From Lithodes maja (lineage: Eukaryota > Arthropoda > Malacostraca > Decapoda > Lithodidae), in contig JBAKBP010007593.1 in assembly GCA_037953745.1 (NCBI GenBank), positions 34,383 through 98,382 of the forward strand: a DNA stretch of 64,000 nt, written 5' to 3'. A program made the translations under genes and the position numbers. Below the pieces are notes generated by a model. It saw only the letters and a list, made by a program, of their open reading frames with translations, was not told the origin of the DNA and did no database searches. This document shows, piece by piece, positions 33,101 to 45,883 of this stretch. Numbering within the stretch: the stretch's first letter is position 1; each line of letters starts with the position of its first letter.

Positions 33101-36100
33101 AATTCCCTAGGACTTATAGTTTGGGCTACAGAGGACTTTTAACGCCCAAAAAACGGTCCCGTGGGCCCTCCAGGAAGGCCCAGTCAAAATCGAAATCCTA
33201 AACTAATGGTCCGATTTTAATTCTGTTTGCGCCATTCGATTCAGCTTGCCAAAGTGTACTTATGGTATAAATTTAAACAAAATCCGTTCATAAATAACTC
33301 GTCTATGGAGTTTTTAAACTTTAAAATAGGCCTAGGGGGCCTAAAAATAGGTCAACATTAAAAAACAATTCTAGCGTTGAATCCGCAACGACGAGAAGAA
33401 TCCAAATATGTAATAATATTGACAAGTCAAAATTCTACCAAAATCACCGATTTGCCTGGGCTTAAATTAAACCCAAGGTTTTTGAGAAAAATATTTTCGA
33501 TTTTGGCCGAATGGTTGGGCGAAAATAAAATCTAAGACCATGTCTAGAAGCAGCTCGCCGAGAAAAATCGAATGGCACCAAGTAGAATTCCCTAGGACTT
33601 ATAGTTTGGGCTACAGAGGACTTTTAAAGTCCAAAAAACGGTCCTGTGGGCCCTCCAGGAAGGCCCAGTCAAAATCGAAATCCTAAACTAATGGTCCGAT
33701 TTTAATTATGTTTGCGCCATTCGATTCAGCTTGCCAAAGTGTACTTATGGTATAAATTTAAACAAAATCCGTTCATAAATAACTCGTCTATGGAGTTTTT
33801 AAACTTTAAAATAGGCCTAGGGGGCCTAATAATAGGTCAACATTAAAAAACAATTCTAGCGTTGAATCCGCAACGACGAGAAGAATCCAAATATGTAATA
33901 ATATTGACAAGTCAAAATTCTACCAAAATCACCGATTTGCCTGGGCTTAAATTAAACCCAAGGTTTTTGAGAAAAATATTTTCGATTTTGGCCGAATGGT
34001 TCGCGAAAATAAAATCTAAGACCATGTCTAGAAGCAGCTCGCCGAGAAAAATCGAATGGCACCAAGTAGAATTCCCTAGGACTTATAGTTTGGGCTACAG
34101 AAGACTTTTAAAGTCTGAACAACGGTCCCCCTGGGCCCTCCAGGAAGGCCCAGTCAAAATCGAAATCCTAAACTAATGGTCCGATTTTAATTATGTTTGC
34201 GCCATTCGATTCGGCTTGCCAAAGTGTATTTATGGTATAAATTTAATCAACATCCGTTCATAAATAACTCGTCTATGGAGTTTTTAAACTTTACAATAGG
34301 CCTAGGGGGCCTAACAATAGATCAACATTTAAAAACAATTATACCGTTGAATCCGCAACGGCGAGACGAATCCAAATATGTAATAATATTGACAAGTCAA
34401 AATTCGACCAAAATCACCGATTTGCCTGGGCAAAAACCCAATTTTTGAGAAAAATATTGTCGATTCTGGCCGAATGGCTGGGCGAATGGCTGGGCGAAAA
34501 TGAAATCTAAGACCATGTCTAGAAGCAGCTCGCCGAGAAAAATCGAATGGCACCAAGTAGAATTCCCTAGGACTTATAGTTTGGGCTACAGAGGACTTTT
34601 AAAGTCCAAAAAACGGTCCCGTGGGCCCTCCAGGAAGGCCCAGTCAAAATCGAAATCCTAAACTAATGGTCCGATTTTAATTCTGTTTTGCGCCATTCGA
34701 TTCGGCTTGCCAAAGTGTACTAATGGTATAAATTTAAACACAATCCGTTCATAAATAACTCGTCTATGGAGTTTTTAAACTTTAAAATAGGCCTAGGGGG
34801 CCTAACAATAGATCAACATTTAAAAACAATTATACCGTTCAATCCGCAACGGCGAGACGAATCCAAATATGTAATAATATTGACAAGTCAAAATTCGACC
34901 AAAATCACCGATTTGCCGAAACCCAAGGTTTTTGAGAAAAATATTTTCGATTCTGGCCGAATGGCTGGGCGAAAATGAAATCTAAAACCATGTCTAGAAG
35001 CATCTCGCCGAGAAAAATCGAATGGCACCAAGTAGAATTCCCTAGGACTTATAGTTTGGGCTACAGAGGACTTTTAAAGTCTGAAAAACGGTCCCCTGGG
35101 CCCTCCAGGAAGGCCCAGTCAAAATCGAAATCCTAAACTAATGGTCCGATTTTAATTCTGTTTGCGCCATTAAATTCGGCTTGCCAAAGTGTATTTATGG
35201 TATAAATTTAATCAACATCCGTTAATAAATAACTCGTCTATGGAGTTTTTAAACTTTACAATAGGCCTTGGGGCCTAACAATAGATCAACATTTAAAAAC
35301 AATTATACCGTTGAATCCGCGAAAATGAAATCTAAGACCATGTCTAGAAGCAGCTCGCCGAGAAAAATCGAATGGCATCAAGTAAAATGCCCTAGGACTT
35401 ATAGTTTGGGCTACAGAGGACTTTTAAAGTCCAAAAAACGGTCCCGTGGGCCCTCCAGGAAGGTCCAGTTAAAATCGAAATCCTAAACTAATGGTCCGAT
35501 TTTAATTCTGTTTGCGCCATTCGATTCAGCTTGCCAAAGTGTACTTATGGTATAAATTTAAACAAAATCCGTTCATAAATAACTCGTCTATGGAGTTTTT
35601 AAACTTTAAAATAGGCCTAGGGGGCCTACAAATAGGTCAACATTAAAAAACAATTCTAGCGTTGAATCCGCAACGACGAGAAGAATCCAAATATGTAATA
35701 ATATTGACAAGTCAAAATTCTACCAAAATCACCGATTTGCCTGGGCTTAAATTAAACCCAAGGTTTTTGAGAAAAATATTTTCGATTTTGGCCGAATGGT
35801 TGGGCGAAAATAAAATCTAAGACCATGTCTAGAAGCAGCTCGCCGAGAAAAATCGAATGGCACCAAGTAGAATTCCCTAGGACTTATAGTTTGGGCTACA
35901 GAGGACTTTTAAAGTCCAAAAAACGGTCCCGTGGGCCCTCCAGGAAGGCCCAGTCAAAATCGAAATCCTAAACTAATTGCCCGATTTTAATTCTGTTTGC
36001 GCCATTCGATTCAGCTTGCCAAAGTGTACTTATGGTATAAATTTAAACAACATCCGTTCATAAATAACTCGTCTATGGAGTTTTTAAACTTTAAAATAGG

Positions 36101-38050
36101 CCTAGGGGGCCTAACAAATAGGTAAAAATTAAAAAACAATTATACCGTTGAATCCGCAACGACGAGACGAATCCAAATATGTAATAATATTGACAAGTCA
36201 AAATTCTACCAAAATCACCGATTTGCCTGGGCTTAAATTAAACCCAAGGTTTTTGAGAAAAATATTTTCGATTTTGGGCGAATGGTTGGGCGAAAATAAA
36301 ATCTAAGACCATGTCTAGAAGCAGCTCGCCGAGAAAAATCGAATGGGACCAAGTAGAATTCCCTAGGACTTATAGTTTGGGCTACAGAGGACTTTTAAAG
36401 TCCAAAAAACGGTCCCGTGGGCCCTCCAGGAAGGCCCAGTCAAAATCGAAATCCTAAACTAATGGTCCGATTTTAATTCTGTTTGCGCCATTCGATTCAG
36501 CTTGCCAAAGTGTACTAATGGTATAAATTTAAACACAATCCGTTAATAAATAACTCGTCTATGGAGTTTTTAAACTTTACAATAGGCCTAGGGGGCCTAA
36601 CAATAGATCAACATTTAAAAACAATTATACCGTTGAATCCGCAACGGCGAGACGAATCCAAATATGTAATAATATTGACAAGTCAAAATTCGACCAAAAT
36701 CACCGATTTGCCTGGGCAAGGTTTTTGAGAAAAATATTTTCGATTCTGGCCGAATGGCTGGGCGAAAATGAAATCTAAGACCATGTCTAGAAGCAGCTCG
36801 CCGAGAAAAATCGAATGGCACCAAGTAGAATTCCCTAGGACTTATAGTTTGGGCTACAGAGGACTTTTAAAGTCCGAAAAACGGTCCCCTGGGCCCTCCA
36901 GGAAGGCCCAGTCAAAATCGAAATCCTAAACTAATTGTCCGATTTTAATTCTGTTTGCGCCATTCGATTCAGCTTGCCAAAGTGTACTTATGGTATAAAT
37001 TTAAACAAAATCCGTTCATAAATAACTCGTCTATGGAGTTTTTAAACTTTAAAATAGGCCTAGGGGCCTAAAAAATAGGTAAAAAATAAAAACAATTATA
37101 CCGTTGAATCCGCAACGGCAAAACGAATCCAAATATGTAATAATATTGACAAGTCAAAATTCGACCAAAATCACCGATTTGCCTGGGCTTTTTTAAAAAA
37201 ACCCAAGGTTTTTGAGAAAAATATTTTCGATTCTGGCCGAATGGCTGGGCGAAAATGAAATCTAAGAGCATGTCTAGAAGCAGCTCGCCGAGAAAAATCG
37301 AATAGCACCAAATAAAATTCCCTAGGACTTATAGTTTGGGCTACAGAGGACTTTTAAAGTCCAAAAAACGGTCCCGTGGGCCCTCCAGGAAGGCCCAGTC
37401 AAAATCGAAATCCTAAACTAATGGTTCGATTTTAATTCTGTTTGCGCCATTCGATTCAGCTTGCCAAAGTGTACTTATGGTATAAATTTAAACAAAATCC
37501 GTTCATAAATAACTCGTCTATGGAGTTTTTAAACTTTAAAATATTCCTAGGGGCCTAAAAATAGGTCAAAATTTAAAAACAATTATACCGTTGAATCCGC
37601 AACGGCGAGACAAATCCAAATATGTAATAATATTGACAAGTCAAAATTCGACCAAAATCACCGATTTGTCTGGGCAAAAAAAAAATCCAAGGTTTTTGAG
37701 AAAAATATTTTCGATTCTGGCCGAATGGCTTGGCGAAAATGAAATCTAAGAGCATGTCTAGAAGCAGCTCGCCGAGAAAAATCGAATGGCACCAAGTAGA
37801 ATTCCCTAGGACTTATAGTTTGGGCTACAGAGGACTTTTAATGTCCAAAAAACGGTCCCCTGGGCCCTCCAGGAAGGCTCAGTCAAAATCGAAATCCTAA
37901 ACTAATGGTCCGATTTTAATTCTGTTTGCGCCATTCGATTCGGCTTGCCAAAGTGTACTTATGGTATAAATTTAAACAAAATCCGTTCATAAATAACTCG
38001 TCTATGGAGTTTTTAAACTTTAAAATAGGCCTAGGGGGCCTAAAAATAAG
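30124..38050 (+). repeat. Satellite array, ~485-bp unit, about 17 copies
   Basis: The unit is marked by ACCCAAGGTTTTTGAGAAAA, then AAGCAGCTCGCCGAGAAAA, CCCTCCAGGAAGGCCCAG, TTTAAACTTTAAAATAGGCC and CACCGATTTGCCTGGGC. Copy starts fall near 30119, 30611, 31101, 31525, 32020, 32505, 32986, 33470, 33955, 34437, 34919, 35756, 36240, 36716, 37199 and 37687, with internally deleted copies near 31101 and 35320. The spacing is mostly 481-494 bp. Copies differ by few bases, implying recent amplification. Short linkers between units vary in length. Open frames inside it repeat with the unit and are not genes. Confidence 0.92.
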
Positions 38051-38164
38051 GGTATTAGAGTGTTGAGCCTATAATTGGGCTTTGTAATTGGGGTTGTGTG
38101 GGACAGGGATCTGCCTTGCTTAGGCCAATCGGCTTTCTGCAGACTCCCATTTTCTCATGTTTTT

Positions 38165-38580
38165 ATGTTCTTATTTTCGTCCAGCCATTCGGCCAGAATC
38201 GAATATTTTTTCTCAAAAACCTTGGGTTTAAGCCCAGGCAAATCGGTGATTTTGGTCGAATTTTGACTTGTCAATATTATTACATAATTGGATTCGTCTC
38301 GCCGTTGCGGATTCAACTGTATAATTGTTTTTTAATTTTGACCTATTTTTAGGCCCCCTAGGCCTATTTTAAAGTTTAAAAACTCCATAGACGAGTTATT
38401 TATGAACTGATTTTGTTTAAATTTATACCATAAGTACACTTTGGCAAGCTGAATCGAATGGCGCAAACAGAATTAAAATCGGACCATTAGTTTAGGATTT
38501 CGATTTTGACTCGGCCTTCCTGGAGGGCCCAGGGGGACCGTTTTTTGGACTTTAAAAGTCCTCTGTAGCCCAAACTATAA
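38165..38580 (-). repeat. Inverted satellite unit
   Basis: The same satellite in reverse orientation, after a ~115-bp non-satellite junction (38051-38164). It ends abruptly at 38580, where unrelated sequence starts. Confidence 0.85.
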
Positions 38581-39399
38581 CGCCCCTAAAATGGCGAGGG
38601 TAGATCCGGTAGATCCTGTGGTGGGAGGGCTTGTGGCTTTGGCTCCGCTGCATGTCTGCCTGCCGAGATCGGAACCTCTCCGGGTGGTCAGGGGCCGGGG
38701 GAGTGCTGGAGCGACCTTTGGTAACCCTGGTCTCTGGGTCTTCTCCTGGGTGACCTGGATGTGTGAGAGTTTGTGTTTTTTTATCTGTGTTTATTTTTTG
38801 TTTTATGTTGTTTTTGTGTTTTCCCTGTTCTTGCTCTGTCTTGAGTACCTACCCCCAAAATGGGGATTGGGTCTGAGCATATAGATAGATAGATAGATAG
38901 ATAGATCCTGTAGTGAGAGAGAGTGATCCTGTAGTGAGAGAGAGTGACCCTATGCACTTCCTTCTTCTGGTCGCCACTTTGGTGACTAAACTATCAAATA
39001 AAGAGGTGTTGTTTTATTTATGATCATGTACAATGCATATCCAAACACCAAAATGTATATCCTGTCCCAGCAATCGAAAATATTGATAGTGGTTTGTGGA
39101 AATATTTCAGTGTAAAGATTGGAACATATCACCGGTGGCACCAAGATGGCGGAGGTTGGCCGATTTTTGTTACTATAGGGTCTATAAAGAGAGTACCTGT
39201 CCCCCCCTCCCCCCTCCCTCCGTAGATAAAGCACTGGGCTAATGACATAATTGTACCAAATTACGTAGGTCAGGTCAAGTGAAGGTATTGAAGGATAAGC
39301 CTTTACAACGGCACCTCGTAGCTACTTTCTACTTTCCTATTTTCTGAAGAATGTAGAGAGGAGAAACGGTGTTGGAGAGAGAGGAAGCTGTTGGAGTGG
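38581..39399. other. Unique sequence with a small (GATA)n tract
   Basis: A GC-richer segment (38581-38760), a (GATA)n tract at 38881-38907, a 24-bp tandem repeat containing GATCCTGTAGTGAGAGAGAG (38907-38948), and a C-rich run near 39200-39222. No gene is recognised; a 97-codon frame at 38591 is not supported. Confidence 0.45.
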
Positions 39400-39595
39400 C
39401 TTTGGTATGTGTGTTATTAGTATGTATACGTCGTCGAGGTGTCCCCCCGACTGGGTGCTAGCATGTGAAACATCCTGACTAGGACGTACTACCTCACCCA
39501 CTAAATGTTCGCCTTGGCTGGGATCAAAACTAGGTTAAGCAGATTTACACGTCAGCGTGCTCTCCACTCGCCAGCCGCGGCTCTAACATACATAA
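39400..39595 (-). mobile_element. tRNA-derived SINE
   Basis: On the minus strand, an A-box-like TGGCGAGTGGAGAGC lies near 39570 and a weak B-box-like TTTTGATCCCAGCC near 39520. A body of ~100 bp follows, ending near 39400 in TAATAACACACATACC. This is the layout of a tRNA-derived SINE. A second B-box-like motif (GGTTCGAATCCCGG, minus) at 39660-39676 may be part of another SINE fragment. Confidence 0.5.
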
Positions 39596-40190
39596 TATTA
39601 TTTTTATTAATTTCACCACCACACCCCCAATGAAATTAATTAAAGTATATATGATCCACCGGGATTCGAACCCGGGTTATCACACACATATTTATAAAAG
39701 GGTAATCTTATTATATATTTTAGTTATCGGTAAAATATCCATTTTCTTATACGTTTGTAAATGAAAACGAATATTTTAAATGGGTAACTCAATGATAATA
39801 AATAAATGTCATTCACATTATATCGTTAATTACAAGTAAATGCACGTAAAACCAGCTAATTTTTGTACTTTAGATATCAGAATGAATTTACCAACAATAA
39901 ACAACGTTCAGTATTAACTTAATTTGGACCAGAATAACAACATTCAGCTATGTAGATAGTTTAGGCTTTTGAATGTATCAGATCGCTCGAGAAGGAAGAC
40001 TCACTTTCATACTGGCTGTTGCATTAGCTGATTACGCAAGTTTGGCAATTCGGTCTTGGCTAACAGTCTTATAATTGCACTTTGATTGTGATTTTCGTCT
40101 TACACAGTGATATTACATACGTGTTATATATAACCATAGACTACAGTAGATCTGCTGTAGGCTAGTCTATGATATAACATAAACGAAGAA

Positions 40191-41181
40191 ATGATCAGAA
40201 GCCGAGACATTTGGGCAAGGGTGTCCAACACTGGCGCGGTATTAGGCCGTGGGTCCTATTGTACAGTCACGAAGGTACAGTTTGATGGGAGACAAGCCTG
40301 CATAAAGGAAAGTAAAGATATCGGCGACCTCCCTCTTTTCCTACGTGAAGCCTGCATGCTGAGGCGTTTGGGTGGCATTGGTGGGGCCCCTATCCTGTTC
40401 GCTGCAGCATCGGACAAACCAATCATTGTCATGTCCCTCTGCACGGGAGATACAGTCCTGGAGTTGTTAGAGGACGATGTCACCCCGTTTTGGATGTGGT
40501 TAAATATTCTAAAAGGTATCATCAAAGGTTTATCAACTCCACACAAAAAACATAGTTCATAATGATATAAAGTTAGATAATTTGATCGTCGAAACTGATT
40601 CAGAAGAATTAAAAGTATCTATCATAGATTTCGGGTTGGCTAGTTTCTCAGGGCCCAACACAGGTTTTCCCACTGGAACAAAAACTTCATACAAGAAATA
40701 TAAGCATTATGCACCGGAACTGTATCTTGATGGCTTAAGTTCCACTCAGAGTGACACTTGGTCGCTTGGTGTTATAATTGACAGAATTGTAACGGGAGTC
40801 ACCATAGATGCTGACCTTCATCACATGGCAGATTCACTAAAAACTCTTCAACGGGCCATGAAGCATAAGGAGGCCATTTGTCGCCCCAGCCTTTTAGTAG
40901 TATATAAACAATTATCTGATATTTTGGATAGTTGTCTAGAGAACATGAATAGGCCAAGTTCACCGCCTATGGAATCTGTATTGAACTATGAGGCTGAGTC
41001 TGATGCTATTTGTTGGAAGTCGGAGAGCGAGAATGATGTATCCCAGGTAGTTAAAGATGATTCAGTCATTTGGATCGAGCCTATGAGTGCAATAAAGAGA
41101 AAAAGAGAATTGTATGACACAGACGAGGGTGGGCCTCCTAAGAAGTTCAGGGAAAATGATTCCGTGTGTTATTGTTATTGA
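40191..41181 (+). pseudogene. Intronless Ser/Thr-type protein kinase gene with one frameshift
   Basis: The first frame starts at the ATG at 40191 (123 codons): Gly-rich loop GRGSYCTV at residues 19-26, ATP-binding Lys at K39 in ACIKE, and a likely alpha-C Glu at E53. Its frame ends at 40562. The next frame is already coding from about 40530 and holds the catalytic loop HNDIKLDN (40550-40573), DFG in IIDFGLASF, the APE-like YAPEL and SDTWSLGV. It ends at 41181 with a basic tail (KRKRE, PPKKF) that may be a nuclear signal. All catalytic residues are present across the two frames, so the break near 40530 is the only obvious lesion: a mutation, an assembly error or recoding. Lack of introns suggests a retrocopy, a viral or selfish-element origin, or a naturally intronless family. 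It lies inside the 18-kb inverted-repeat unit. Confidence 0.75.
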
Positions 41182-41586
41182 CGTTTAAAATATGAAGTGT
41201 TTTGGAAGCTAATACCCAAAATGCTGATTGTTTAGTTTATTCTTTTAGGAAGATGGTTTAATAATTTGTTTAGTTTATTAATTTAGGAAGATGGTTTAAA
41301 GATAAGGTTTTTGCTTATATTGTGGACTTTTTAAGCTTAGTTATTGGTTAAGGATAAACGGTATATGTGGAGGAATGATACCCACATGACCTAAACACGA
41401 ATTGTTGGGATGGCATGGAAAGTTTCGACTCTCTGGAGTCCTCTTTAAGTGTGTAAACAGACACACCTGAAGAGAACTCCAGAGAGAGTCCAATCTTGTC
41501 TTGTCATCACAATGAAACGTCTTTCCATCATGTGGGTATAATTTCAACATTCAAGTACTCAAGGTGCTGAATATCTCTTCCTGATG

Positions 41587-42783
41587 TACAGTCAGAAACT
41601 GCAGTTTCTGAGACACCTGGATAGGGCCCGGACATTGGGAGCGTATTGTTTCTGGACGACACCTCACTTAACTATCACAATGTCGCACAAGTACGAACAC
41701 ACGTTTCGAACCAATAGATGCTTCACTCAGTCTGCCATATAAAATTATTGCGGTTATGCTACGATACGATTCATACTACAGGATCTGATATATAAATTAC
41801 AAAAATACCATTGTTTGTTATTCCCTCCTGTATCTACATATAACACGGATAGCTATTAAAGAATTAAGACTAAAGAAACACTATAAAACCGCAGCGAATG
41901 GACAGGCTTTCGTTGTGTGTGTGTATGCGTGTGTGTGATTCATCAGACGTCATCCATAGTAGTTGCTATTAAACACATACCGGTACTCTCATATAATTTA
42001 TAATTTTTTTATCATGCTATTAACTTTGCTGCACTGTGTAAACATTGCAATATATGAGATACTATAATACTAACATCGAAAAGGTATCTATAGCCATGCA
42101 TTGCTAAACGTAATATCACGATGCGATGCTTATATAGCCTTTACCCTTTAGAGTGGAATATAAACATTTTACTAAATTAATATCGAATATATAAACCTAT
42201 CAGCGTCCGAAGCTTAACTTAGTGTGGTATTACATATAATATAATACATATATATACATAATATATATCCCCATATATCACTACTGATAACTCATTGCCG
42301 TTTCACACCTGAATTTCATAACCAGATGATAACATGCAATATTACATTGCCTAGTCGTTGTGTTGTATGTCATGATGCAGACACTTCTGTTTTCAGTGTT
42401 TGTCACCTACTGTAGACCATTATGTCTATTACAACACACATCGGTTCACTTACACACACACACACACACACACACACTCTCTCGACTAATCGTAACTAGC
42501 AATTCACGTCATAATTTCCATCGTTACTTTACACAACAACTGTTTATTACACACCAATGCAAGGTAAACATTTACACTATAATACTGAACATTCTCCTCT
42601 TCAAAATTAATACAAGTATGCATAACGTGGTCACTGGGAACATGGCAATGAAGACAGCTTTCTGGGGGGGGGGGGGGGCGAGAGAGCGAACCTAAACTAC
42701 CAAATTTCGTAACAGCCAATGAAACGTTTAAGGTTGGAACCCCCGTCTTGGGCATGGTGGTATCTCAGTGTGCAAAGAAAATA

Positions 42784-42840
<57 letters not shown>

Positions 42841-43178
42841 AATCCTGTCCATTCACTGTGCAATTTGGAAGTATTTATTTTCATATATTTTTTTTAATAC
42901 TCGTGTCCGTATTTACTCTAGATACGTAAGGGAATGTAATAAAGGCATTTTTGACATTTGTATATCCATAAATATATGAATGCGGATCATTGCATAGCAG
43001 CAGCATTATAATTTGATATGGCAGGCTGAGTGAAGCATCTATTGGTTCGAAACGTGTGTTCATAGGTATGCGGCCTTGTGATAGTTAAAGTGGGCTGTCG
43101 TCCAGAAACGATGCGCTCCACATGTCCGGGCCCTATCAAAGTGTCTCAGAGATTGCGGTTTCTGACTGTACGTACACG
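41587..43178. mobile_element. Foldback element with ~390-bp inverted ends
   Basis: Bases 41587-41940 recur reverse-complemented at 42775-43178: GTACAGTCAGAAAC at the outer ends, CCAATAGATGCTTCACTCAG and AATGGACAGG with a (GT)n tract at the inner ends. The ~830-bp loop contains (CA)n at 42453-42478 and no gene; (CA)n at 42787-42837 is in the right arm. It fits a foldback-type non-autonomous transposon, or a local inverted duplication. Confidence 0.6.
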
Positions 43179-43214
43179 GGGTTTATTTTTATACTCTCCC
43201 TCTCTCTTTGGCTT

Positions 43215-44160
43215 GTATCCAGGCAAATCGATGATTTTGGTCGAATTTTGACTTGTCAATATTATTACATATTTGGATTCGTCTCGTCGTTGCGGTTACA
43301 ACTTTATAAACAACAATTAATTTTGACCAATTTTTAGGCCCAATAGGCCTATTTTAAAGTTTAAAAACTTCATAGACGAGTTATTTATGTACGGACTTTG
43401 TTTAAATTTTTACCACAAGTACACTTTGGCAAGCTGAATCGAATGGCGCAAACAGAATTAAAATCGGACCATCAGTTTAGGATTTCGATTTTGACTTTGC
43501 CTTCCTGGAGGGCCCAGGGGGACCGTTTTTTGGACTTTAAAAGTCCTCTGTAGCCCAAACTATAAGTCTTAGAGAATTCTACTTGGTGCCATTCGATTTT
43601 TCTCGGCGAGCTGCTTCTATACATGGTCGTAGATTTCATTTTGGCCCAGCCATTCGCCCAGAATCGAAAATATTTTGGTCAAAAAGCCCAGGCAAATCGG
43701 TGATTTTGGTCGAATTTTGACTTGTCAATATTATTACATATTTGGATTCGTCTCGTCGTTGCGGTTCCAACTTTATAAACACAAATTAATTTTGACCAAT
43801 TTTTTAGGCCCAATAGGCATATTTTAACGTTTAAAAACTCCATAGACGAGTTATTTATGTACGGATTTTGTTTAAATTATAACCACAAGTACAGTTTGGC
43901 AAGCTGAATCGAATGACGAAAACATAATTAAAATCGAACCATCAGTTTAGGATTTCGATTTTGACTTGGCCTTCCTGGAGGGCCCAGGGGACCGTTATTT
44001 GGACTTTAAAGGTTCTCTGTAGCCCAAACTATAAGTCCTAGGGAATTCTACTTGGTGCCATTCGATTTTTCTCGGCGAGCTGGTTCTATACATGGTCGTA
44101 GATTTCATTTTTGCCCAGCCATTCGCCCAGAATCGAAAATGTTTTGGTAAAAAAACCTTG
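43215..44160 (-). repeat. Inverted satellite units, right side
   Basis: About two reverse-orientation copies of the ~485-bp satellite, more diverged from the consensus than the plus-strand array, running up to the telomere-type tract. They mirror the beginning of the left array. Confidence 0.85.
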
Positions 44161-45308
44161 GGTTAGATTAGATTAACCTAACCTAACCTAACCTACCCTA
44201 ACCCTAATATAATATAACATAACATAAATTTTTTGCCTGAACTAGTCATTGTTTACCTGGGAAAGAGAGGGCAGGGACCCTGGGTGACCCATAGCGCATT
44301 TTAAGACTGTTATTTCTCAGTAAATACTGATTTCCGCACTTCAATTAAACATCCTACAAGTTCTAACCAGTCCCCTGAACAGTTTTTAATAGGTTACTTG
44401 AGGATATTTTAACGGGACCATAGGTAAACATTTATCGGGGGATTTTCTGGATCACTTTCTCCCTCATGTTTAGCACCATTAGTTTTCAGATGTTAAGATG
44501 TTTGCCCCATTAGTTAGTCGATTGTAAGACATTTCGCCCGATTTCTTAGTCAATATTTAGACCTTTCATGCTATTTAAGTGTCTATTTTTTTTTCCTGTC
44601 GAACGATAGGGAGCCTGTAATGATGGAAGAACCGGCCTTCGGCCGGGAAATTTTTCTACCGAAAAATGTACACATTAATCTAGAAGGGGGATCTAATGGA
44701 TGTTTTTTTTTTTTTAATTTGATGGAGGTCTAGGGAGGAAAGTAGAAAAATAATGAATACATGAACAAATCGTCCAAAAAGTGAATGGAGTATCAAGAGT
44801 ATGGTAAAACTATTCGCGATATGGTATACAAAAAACTTGTGTCCTGTGCTTTACTTATTTACAATTTGTGTTGGTGTCCTGTTTCACAATGAATTGTGTT
44901 ATTGTTTAATTTGTATAATACTATGTTGAATTATTTTGGGTTTTGTATTCTAAGTTGAATTATTGTTCACAGGTCTAAACGGTTCAATACACTATTGAGA
45001 CACCCCCTAATCTTTCCTTGGCCGGACGAAACACATTTGAACACACAATTATTACAGCACACGACCACTCTCTGGACCACGATTCTAACCCTCATTATAA
45101 GGATTTTTGTTTTTCTTTTTCAGCTGACGGTAAATTGCCATGCCTCCATTTCATTAAAGAGAGTAGAAAGAGCTATTTTCTTGTATATATATATATACAG
45201 TATATATTTTTTTTAGTTGGTTCAATTCATTAGTGTTTTTATACCCTGATTTGAACTAGCGAGATGTCGACTATTAAACCATTAAGCATACAATTTACTT
45301 TCTTAGTC

Positions 45309-45359
<51 letters not shown>

Positions 45360-45583
45360 AATACGTTCCACCAGCGTTTTTCCCCAGCAAGTTTTTCCCT
45401 AAAAACTTTGGGTCGATACGTTTGTAAGATGGTGTCCCCTAATATAATAATTTGCCGATACCAGTTCAAAACAGCCTAAATAAAATCCTCCTAAAATCGT
45501 CCACCAATAGCCATAATATCAACTGAAAAAAAGTTCTTCCGCTACATAGGATCTTACCACCATAATTATTGATGGCTTGCCAT
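44160..45583 (-). repeat. Right outer arm of the 18-kb inverted repeat
   Basis: Reverse complement of the left arm without the RT insertion. It starts with the CCTAACC tract at 44161-44207 and includes a degenerate TTAA-MITE copy (44440-44760) and (CT)n at about 45313-45357. At its outer end a perfect hairpin (CATAATTATTGATG, loop, CATCAATAATTATG, about 45567-45598) straddles the limit of similarity to the left arm. Confidence 0.8.
44161..44207 (-). repeat. TTAGG-type telomeric repeat tract, right
   Basis: AACCTAACCTAACCTAACC and degenerate neighbours, the mirror of 30076-30123, lying exactly between satellite and outer arm. Confidence 0.75.
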
Positions 45584-45599
45584 CAATAATTATGGTTTA

Positions 45600-45883
45600 G
45601 CCCTATTAGTTATGAGATTTCAAAACATTAGCCCCATTAGTTTGGCGATTTTCAGACGTTGTGTTCCATTTTGTAGCTAATATTAAGACCTTTCGTGCCA
45701 TTTAGGTGTCGATTTTTTTCCTGGCGAGCGATAGCTAGCCTGTAGCCTATTTGAAGAGGAATCGGCCTTCGGCGGGGCCATTTTTCTACCGAAAAATTTA
45801 CAAATTTATATCGAAGGGGGGTCTTGGGGGTGCTTTTTTAAGCTTGATAGAGGTTTAGAGAGCAAACTAAAACCCTTCCTTAA
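45600..45883 (-). mobile_element. TTAA-type MITE, partial reverse copy
   Basis: It contains the family blocks reversed (ACCTTTCGTGCCATTTAGGTGTCGA, CTGGCGAGCGATAG, TCTACCGAAAAATT, GGGGGGTCT) and ends at TTAA 45880-45883. The opposite end is missing at the inverted-repeat edge. Most of the following 550 bp (45884-46431) holds no recognisable gene; a short (71-codon) plus frame at 45950 is unsupported. Confidence 0.6.

Noticed and set aside
30352..38352. Repeated 60-104 codon frames on both strands
   Set aside because: They recur with the 485-bp satellite period; they are by-products of the array.
38591..38884. A 97-codon plus-strand frame
   Set aside because: No similarity to known proteins, low-complexity hydrophobic end, and located at a satellite breakpoint.
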